A stretch of DNA of 64,000 bases, from positions 2,542,001 to 2,606,000 of the forward strand of contig JAULSR010000002.1 in the NCBI GenBank assembly GCA_030512295.1, given 5' to 3'. The translations under genes were made by a program, and so were the position numbers. Positions 57,934 to 64,000 of this stretch are shown here, piece after piece. The stretch comes from Bombardia bombarda (Eukaryota; Ascomycota; Sordariomycetes; Sordariales; Lasiosphaeriaceae). Every line of letters begins with the position of its first letter. Position 1 is the stretch's first letter. Under the pieces are notes generated by a model, which did not search any database, was not told the DNA's origin, and was given only the letters and a program-made list of their open reading frames with translations.

Positions 57934-59849
57934 ATGTTGTCGTCACGGCAGAAACCATCAGCAAGAAGCTGGTCGTGGCGGTCCGTGTCACTTGCTGCTC
58001 TTGTTGCAAGTCACAGCTCCCGTGGCTTGGCAGCAATGGCTGCAGACGAGGCCCAGAGACCGCTGGGCGACAGCGGTGGTAATGATAGTCCCTTTACGCC
58101 CGAGTTCCGCAGGCTAGCCCAGGAAATGATGGACAAGTGGCATGTCCCAGGGCTGGCGGTGGCGGTGGTAGATGCTGGCAAGGTCGACGCCGAGGTATGT
58201 TTACCTTTGTGTCTACTCATCACTCTCACTTATATTTGACTATCAAAAAAAGGGCTTCGGCACCTCCAGCTTCGCCAAAAACACCCCCGTCACCCCCTCG
58301 ACCCTCTTCATGACAGGCAGCACAACCAAAGCCTTCACCGACGCCGCCCTCGGCCTGCTGATCGACAGCGGCAACTTCACCCTCCCGCCTCCCCCCGGCG
58401 GCGACAGCAACAACGCTCCCGCACCCCTGAGCTGGCGGACCCCCATCTCCGCCATCCTCCCCGAGGACTTCATCATGGCCGACCCCTGGGCCACGACGCA
58501 CCTCACGCTCGAGGACGCAGCCTCGCACCGCACCGGCCTGCCCTCGCACGACTACGCGCTCGCGCGCGTCTACGGCACCGGCGCCTCCAGACGCAACGCC
58601 ACCATCCGCGACGTGGTGCGCACGCTGCGCTACCTGCCCCTGAACCGCGAGCCGCGCGTCGAGTACCAGTACAACAACTTCATGTACATTGTGCTGACGC
58701 ACTGCGTCGAGACGCTGCTCGGGGGCAAGTGGCTCGGCGACGTGCTGCGCGAGCGCATCTGGGAGCCGCTGGGCATGCAGCAGACGTACTTTAGCCTCGA
58801 GGCCGCGCAGGCGGCGCCCGAGGAGCTGGCGGCACCGTATCAGTGGGTTGACGAGGAGGAGGAAATGGGGGACAAGGGTGGTGGTGGTAGGTTCTTGGAG
58901 CTCGCGCCTATGACGCTGAACGAGGTCGGCGGCGCGGGCGCGACGGTGTCGACGGTGAAGGACTATGCGCGCTGGTTGCAGTGTCTGCTTGAGGAGGGCG
59001 CACCGCTGAGCAAGAAGGCGCACGAGGCGCTGAGGGAGCCGAAGATCAGCACGGGGGAGGGTAAGGGGATCTTTGATACGACGCTGTCGTATGCGAGCGG
59101 GTGGGATGTTGGGTCGTACAAGGGGCACCGCGTGGTTAAGCACAACGGCGGGTTGAAGGCGTATGGGACTGAGGTGAGCTTTTTTCCTGATGATGGGTTT
59201 GGTGTGGTGACGATGGGGAACACGGCCGGGACGGCGAATACGGTGGGCGCGATACTGGTTTGGCATCTGGTGGATGAGAAGCTGGGGATACCGAGGGAGG
59301 AGAGGTATCCGTGGAATAAAAGGTGAGAAGACAGATCTTGTCTGCCGTGCTGCCGGCATGCTGCTTGAGCAAGAACACGCTGCTAACCGACGTATGATTC
59401 TCAGGTTTGAGGATGGTGCGCGACAAGCGCAGCATAATATCGACCATGCTATCGAAACCCTCTTCCCAGACTTCAAGGGGGAGCCTCTACCGCCAGCGCT
59501 TCCATTGGAGAAATACACTGGAACGTATTACCACCCGGGATACAAGAACGTCACTATTGAGCTCGCAGAAGAGGTCGATGGCAATGATAACAAGATAAAA
59601 CTGGTGGCAGACCACTTAGACTTTACGTGGCAGCTCTTGCTCGAGTTTGAGCACATCTCGTGCGAACACTGGATCATGTGGGCCAAACGAGCCGGAACCG
59701 AGCTGCCCAAGGGACTGAAGCCTATCCAATACGCTGCTGTCGAGTTCAGGGCTGGGGTCGACAAACAAGCTGGGAGGCTGGGTATAGAGTGGTCCAACAC
59801 CAACAGCGAGACTGGTAATGGATGGATCTGGTATGATCGGGTCGTCTAG
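57934..59849 (+). CDS. beta-lactamase-fold serine hydrolase
   Basis: Three exons, 57934-58194, 58253-59322 and 59405-59849, give 591 residues. The family (class C beta-lactamase-like, Pfam Beta-lactamase) includes fungal esterases, peptidases and transesterases; most do not act on antibiotics. Active-site motifs are present: SxxK as GSTTKAF (S110, K113), the tyrosine motif in YQYNNFMYI, and HNGG near residue 400 where other members have KTG or HTG. The C-terminal ~150 residues (LEKYTGTYYHPGYKNVTIEL) look like the extra beta-barrel domain common in the family. The N terminus is Ser/Arg/Ala-rich with a moderately hydrophobic stretch (SVSLAALVAS) that may be a targeting or signal sequence. Substrate unknown. 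There is no biosynthetic cluster nearby to suggest one. Introns are 58 and 82 bp. Confidence 0.85.
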
Positions 59850-60757
59850 AACCAGGCGAGAGATTGTGACAGGACTTCATTTCACAAGTCTAGGGGAAAA
59901 GATGGAGAATTGGATAGCAATTAATTGATTAAAATTGGTTGAATGATAACAGACGATAGCGCTCAGTACAGCTTCCTCCAGAGCCGCAAAATAGGATTTA
60001 GACCTGAACTGGGCATCATCCATGGCTGTGTAGCTTTTCAAGTATCTATTTCGACCATTAGCTTTCTGAACACAAAACTGGTAGGCTTAGTGATGAGAAT
60101 AGGAAGATGAAAGTCAGACTGTTGAGCTTGAATTCACTAAAAATCAACATAATGATTCAGTTGTAAAGAAGTTGGGTCATCATTCGGGAGCATCCAGCAG
60201 CACATTGGAAAGCGCATGCCGAATGCCGATTGTTGTGTGTGCATTGCATGCAGATTGTGCAGCAGTGAGCGAGAGAAAAAGATGGATGATGCCTTACCTG
60301 TTGTTCTGTCAGAGCCGATGCCAGCCTCACGCAAAATAATCCCAATACTACATCAGGATTTTTGTTTACAAGAAGCTAGCACTGCTCAAAAGGGCCAATG
60401 AAGCCGTTGTGATGAAACAAAAAGAAAGAAAAGTGACAGTGCAAAGAAAAAAGTTTGTATTTATTCTCGGCAGCCCCAAAATTGTGATTTGATTACGTGA
60501 TCTGCTGCCCACTTTCCTTCAAGGCGGCCCAGATCCTGTGGCCGAAATTAACCCCACCATTGTTTTGCGCGTCGGCCCCCCGTCCTTGGGTATCTACAAA
60601 CTTGTGCGGTAACACCCCAACCCACCACTACCATCACCCAAGTGCCACCACCTCCTCGACCATCTTCTTCCCAGCTTATATCTCTCCTCGCCCCCGGAGC
60701 TCTACTATCTTTGCAAGCAGCACACCCGTCGACTTCAGTCCACCTTTTCGCTCAAAA
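59850..60757. other. 0.9 kb intergenic region
   Basis: It contains the hydrolase 3' region and the NTF2 promoter. CCACCACTACCATCACCC-type sequence near 60620 is typical of a fungal 5' untranslated region. No gene was seen. Confidence 0.6.
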
Positions 60758-61587
60758 ATGGCTGCCGCAGGTGAGTTGCGCGCATCCGCCCCAGGGGCTG
60801 GGAGCCTAGTTTACCCCGCGATCAGCTCATTTCGCAGCTGTCCCCCCGCCGCCGTGGGTGTGTTTACACGACGAGATACTGACAGAGTTTCGCATCACCA
60901 GAATTCCAGACCGTTGCGTGTGAGTAAAACCCCACGAATACTTCCTATAATGCACGCTATCCACGACAATCAATCATTTTCCTGTCGCCCGAAGCCCGCT
61001 GCCTCCCCCTGGGGCCCGGAGAGGAGGGAAACGTTGAGGCCGGCGTCTTTGATTGCGATGTTCATGGTCTGACGATGTTCGCCCAACAGCCCAGTTCGTC
61101 GCGCACTACTACACGACGTTCGATGCCGACCGTGCCAACCTGGCCGGACTTTACGTACGCATAAGGCACCCCTTCAGCCACCAATCAACCGTTATGCGCG
61201 ATCCGTTTTAGCTAATTATCGAGGAAATCCAGAGGGAGAACTCCATGTTGACTTTCGAGTCCAGCCAAGCCATGGGCGTCAAGAGCATTTCTGAGAAGCT
61301 CGTCGGTCTTCCTTTCCAGAAGGTCAAGCACGAGGCATCTGCGGTCGAGGCGCAGCCCACCCCCAACGACGGCATCTTGATCCTCGTTACCGGACACCTC
61401 ATGGTAGGGACCTATGCACTCTTACCCTGTTCTCCCGATTGCAGCTGCTAACTTAGTGTGTTTTCCCCTGTCCCAGGTCGATGAGGAGCAGCGCCCTCTT
61501 GGCTACTCCCAGGCATTCCAGCTTTACAAGGACCCTGCCGGCCAGTGGTTTGTCTACAACGACATCTTCAAGCTCATCTTCGCTTAA
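60758..61587 (+). CDS. NTF2: nuclear transport factor 2
   Basis: Five exons, 60758-60770, 60902-60919, 61090-61154, 61233-61403 and 61477-61587, give 125 residues, the family's usual length. NTF2 carries Ran-GDP into the nucleus. The spliced reading is MAAAEFQTVASQFVAHYY..., with LAGLYRENSMLTFE, ILVTGHLMVDEEQRPLGYSQ and the end WFVYNDIFKLIFA, all typical. The first two coding exons are only 13 and 18 nt, so the N terminus depends on the intron joints; each has GT..AG ends, and total coding length is an exact multiple of three. The gene is intron-dense (131, 170, 78 and 73 bp), unlike most neighbours. Confidence 0.95.
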
Positions 61588-63064
61588 ATCAGTCGTCTGC
61601 TTCGGAGAAAGTTTGGTGTCGAGCTGTTGGGATTAGAGGAAGTTGCGAGCATACATAACCAACATGGGCAAGAATGATATTTTTGAAGTCGCGCCTTTAC
61701 TTCTCTAGACGTGAGGGAAAGGGTTGGATTGCTGCTGCGGCCGCTGCAAGCGTCATTGCGGAGAATTTTTGTTGAAGGGGGACGGCGACTGTTATGGGGT
61801 GATATATCACTACAGATGTAGCCCCAAATAACACAGGCACTTTTTTTTTGGAGGGACAAGTTCTGAATTATAAGCTTAAGAGATCCAACATATCGCGTTT
61901 ATCACCCACCTACCTACCGCATCTAGGCAACATTTTAATAGAAAGCACACAGCCGATATTGTATGTAGTTGCACCACGTATAAGCCGCGTAACCGGGGGC
62001 CGCCATGTGGTCAGTACGTCAGCAGCATCATGGGATAGTGTCTTTGCGGGTGGGTTACCGTTAGGCGTCAACCGAGATAGAAATAGAAGCCGCTGTCACC
62101 TGGAATCGGTAAGGCTTCTAGAAAGTTCAGACCAACCAGTCTGTGTAAAAGGCGTGATGTACCATCCCGTGTTTGGGAGTGTGTTTCGACAAGCATGTAC
62201 CTGAACAAAGACACAAAGCGTCCAGGACGAACCAGGCCGAGTTGCAACAGGTCCAGTCTGGGCTGTTGGCGCAACAAGGGGGGGAGGAGCCGCACGCCCG
62301 CTACACGCAGTGACACACCCCTGCCAGCCCACTGAACGTTGCAAGGGAGAGAGTGACCGGGAGACCGGGGACCCAATCAGCGACGATCTCTGGACATTCC
62401 AAGCACAGCCACAGCCTGGCGCAAGTGGACAACGATGCTCCCAACCACAGCGCAATTGATTGCGTACGTACCTCACCTTAGCTTTACCCTGTCCGACCGT
62501 CGTCAACAGATGTCCAAAACGAGCAGCAGCAACTCAACAAAGCTATCCTCGCCGTCAAACACAAGCTCTATCTCACCCCATCATTACGCGCGAAAGAGCA
62601 CTGAAAAAGGTGCAGCCTAGCCTAGCTCTCTACCCAGGTACCTACATAGAAACCCGGGCGCTGCTAGCCTGCTACTGCCAACTGCCCCGTCCGTCCGTCG
62701 TCGCCAAGGCACGGCAGGAGAATAAGCTCAGCAGCTCTCTCTCTCTGTCTCTCTTCCCAGCAGATACAGAGTACTGCTCCATCTTTTTCTTTGCGAACAG
62801 TGCATTCGTCACCCTTTATTTGCCGACCGACCGACCGACCGATCGCCTTCTTACCACCAAAACCAACCCGCTAGCTACCGCTGCCGCTGCTGTCACCACC
62901 CGCAACCGCACCGCGCCGCACCTCGAAGTCCATACCTATCTCTGCCATCCCGTGAATAAGAACGAGCCGCCACCGTCTGTGCCCGTTCGCTTTTCAAGAA
63001 TAGCCAGTCGACTCGACCAAACCATACTCAGACTCCCGGGACATAAGACCAGCATATCGTCAAG
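61588..63064. other. 1.5 kb intergenic region
   Basis: It contains the NTF2 3' region and the TVP18 upstream region. A GACC tetranucleotide run lies at about 62825-62842, and CT-rich sequence lies near 62735-62760. No gene was recognised. Confidence 0.55.
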
Positions 63065-63936
63065 ATGACGTTGAAGGAGGAATTCGCGACACGCAACTTC
63101 AGTATGTTACATCATGTTAAGCTGCCGCTGCTGCTTTGGTCCCTTCCTTTGTCGTGGAATGCATTTGTGCTAACTGCGCTGTCTGATGAACAGGCATCTA
63201 TGGACAATGGTGAGCAAAGACCGCGATACCTGCACCACACCTCTCGTCCCTCCCTCCTCTCCCAATCGAGCTTGCTTGAAGCTGTCGTTGTTGCTGTTGC
63301 TGTTGCTGTCTTTTGCGCTAGCGGGCAAGCAGCAGCAACAGGAGCCAGGCTAGGGCAAATCACCCCATCGCATCCATTGCGAAGCTCGACAAAAGACGAT
63401 GGAACAGAGAGGGAGCGCGTGAGCGCACTCGCCAGAGACCAAAGCTAACAACCCACAACCACAGGCTCGGCATCCTATCCATGGTCCTCTGCTTTGCCCT
63501 CGGCATCGCAAACATCTTTTCCGGCGTCCTCATCCTTCCGTTTACCATCATCTGCCTGTAAGTCGTCGTCCCTCTCTCCCTTTTTTATTTTTTTATTTTT
63601 TTTTTTAGTTTACGTTATGCTCACATAGCCCGCAGCATCTCATCCTTCGTCATCCTCTTCATCGAGGTGCCCCTGCTGCTGCGCATCTGCCCGACCTCGT
63701 CGAGCTTCGACGCCGCCATCCGCCGCGTCTCGACAAACTACATGCGCGCGGGCACCTACGGCGTCATGGGCCTCGTGCAGTGGCTGTCCATTATCGTCAA
63801 GGGCACCAGTCTGATCGCCGCCGCCGTGGTGCTGACGTTCACGGCGCTGTGCTACGCCCTGGCGGGCTTCAAGGGCCAGGCGTTTGTGGGGAGCAAGACG
63901 CTGGGCGGGGCGGGGGTGGCGCAGATGATTGTATAG
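63065..63936 (+). CDS. TVP18: Golgi membrane protein TVP18
   Basis: Four exons, 63065-63101, 63194-63209, 63465-63557 and 63636-63936, give 148 residues, matching the family length. TVP18 is a small four-pass protein of late Golgi vesicles. The spliced start reads MTLKEEFATRNFSIYGQW, followed by LGILSMVLCFALGIANIF, FVILFIEVPLLLRICPTS and RAGTYGVMGLVQWLSIIV. Exon 2 is 16 nt. Intron 2 is long (255 bp). All joints have GT..AG ends and keep frame. Its exact vesicle-traffic role is not well defined in any fungus. Confidence 0.93.
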
Positions 63937-64000
63937 AGGAAGAGAGGGGAAGGAAGACTATGGAAAAGGAGGGGGGTTCGTAGGAGGGTTGAGGAAGATG

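Noticed and set aside
58226..59518. 430-codon open frame antisense to the beta-lactamase-like gene
   Set aside because: Same cause: codon bias removes antisense stops. The translation is Arg/Ala/Val-rich and has no motif; the sense strand has SxxK and YxN motifs.
57934..59849. Idea of a secondary-metabolite cluster around the beta-lactamase-fold hydrolase
   Set aside because: Neighbours are housekeeping genes (NTF2, TVP18, DUF7918-type protein); no synthase, P450 or pathway regulator is present.
1..64000. tRNA genes, rRNA and CRISPR arrays
   Set aside because: No cloverleaf-compatible A/B box pairs, rRNA-like sequence or regularly spaced repeats were found by eye; a tRNA scan would be needed for certainty.

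Overview
The window is nuclear DNA from a filamentous ascomycete (Pezizomycotina, probably a Sordariomycete; the species cannot be read from the sequence). Support for this: short spliceosomal introns, mostly 55-250 bp, with GT..AG ends and CTAAC/CTGAC-like branch sites; widely spaced single genes on both strands with no operons; and fungal-type proteins (QDE-2-like Argonaute, OPI3, seipin, TVP18, fungal lectin-like propeller, DUF7918-type protein). No tRNA, rRNA, CRISPR array or recognisable transposon was seen. I find 18 protein-coding genes; exon joints were worked out by eye from splice signals and reading frame.

Layout. 0-5 kb: a partial minus-strand gene for a multi-pass membrane protein with a very long disordered tail. 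7.2-8.3 kb: FMN-binding split-barrel protein. 8.8-12.2 kb: SCY1-type pseudokinase, divergent from a mitochondrial branched-chain aminotransferase (13.0-14.3 kb). 15.6-16.2 kb: complex I ESSS subunit. 17.4-20.7 kb: Argonaute. 22.7-24.4 kb: membrane-anchored lectin-like protein. 24.4-27.7 kb: gene-free stretch with repeats. 27.7-28.7 kb: unknown protein. 30.6-31.5 kb: OPI3-type phospholipid methyltransferase, divergent from a membrane protein with a spermidine-synthase-like domain (32.1-34.0 kb). 35.1 kb: small membrane protein. 35.8-37.8 kb: BFR2/AATF, divergent from the mitochondrial Fe-S protein IND1 (38.2-39.4 kb). 39.9-43.9 kb: TRAPPC11-like, divergent from DNA2 (44.7-50.3 kb). 51.0-52.4 kb: seipin. 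54.2-56.1 kb: DUF7918-type protein. 57.9-59.8 kb: beta-lactamase-fold hydrolase. 60.8-61.6 kb: NTF2. 63.1-63.9 kb: TVP18.

The genes do not form one pathway or a biosynthetic cluster. There are loose themes: Golgi/endosome traffic (SCY1, TRAPPC11, TVP18), membrane lipid handling (OPI3, seipin), and complex I (the ESSS subunit and its assembly factor IND1). Four neighbouring pairs are head-to-head and share 0.4-0.8 kb upstream regions.

No clearly novel multi-gene system was found. Two sequence-level patterns deserve attention. First, three genes are broken in frame at five places, every one lying in or next to a run of five or more C or G; this points to sequence or assembly errors. Second, many genes are C-rich on the coding strand at the start and G-rich at the end, and in DNA2 and seipin this gradient resets at low-complexity inserts.
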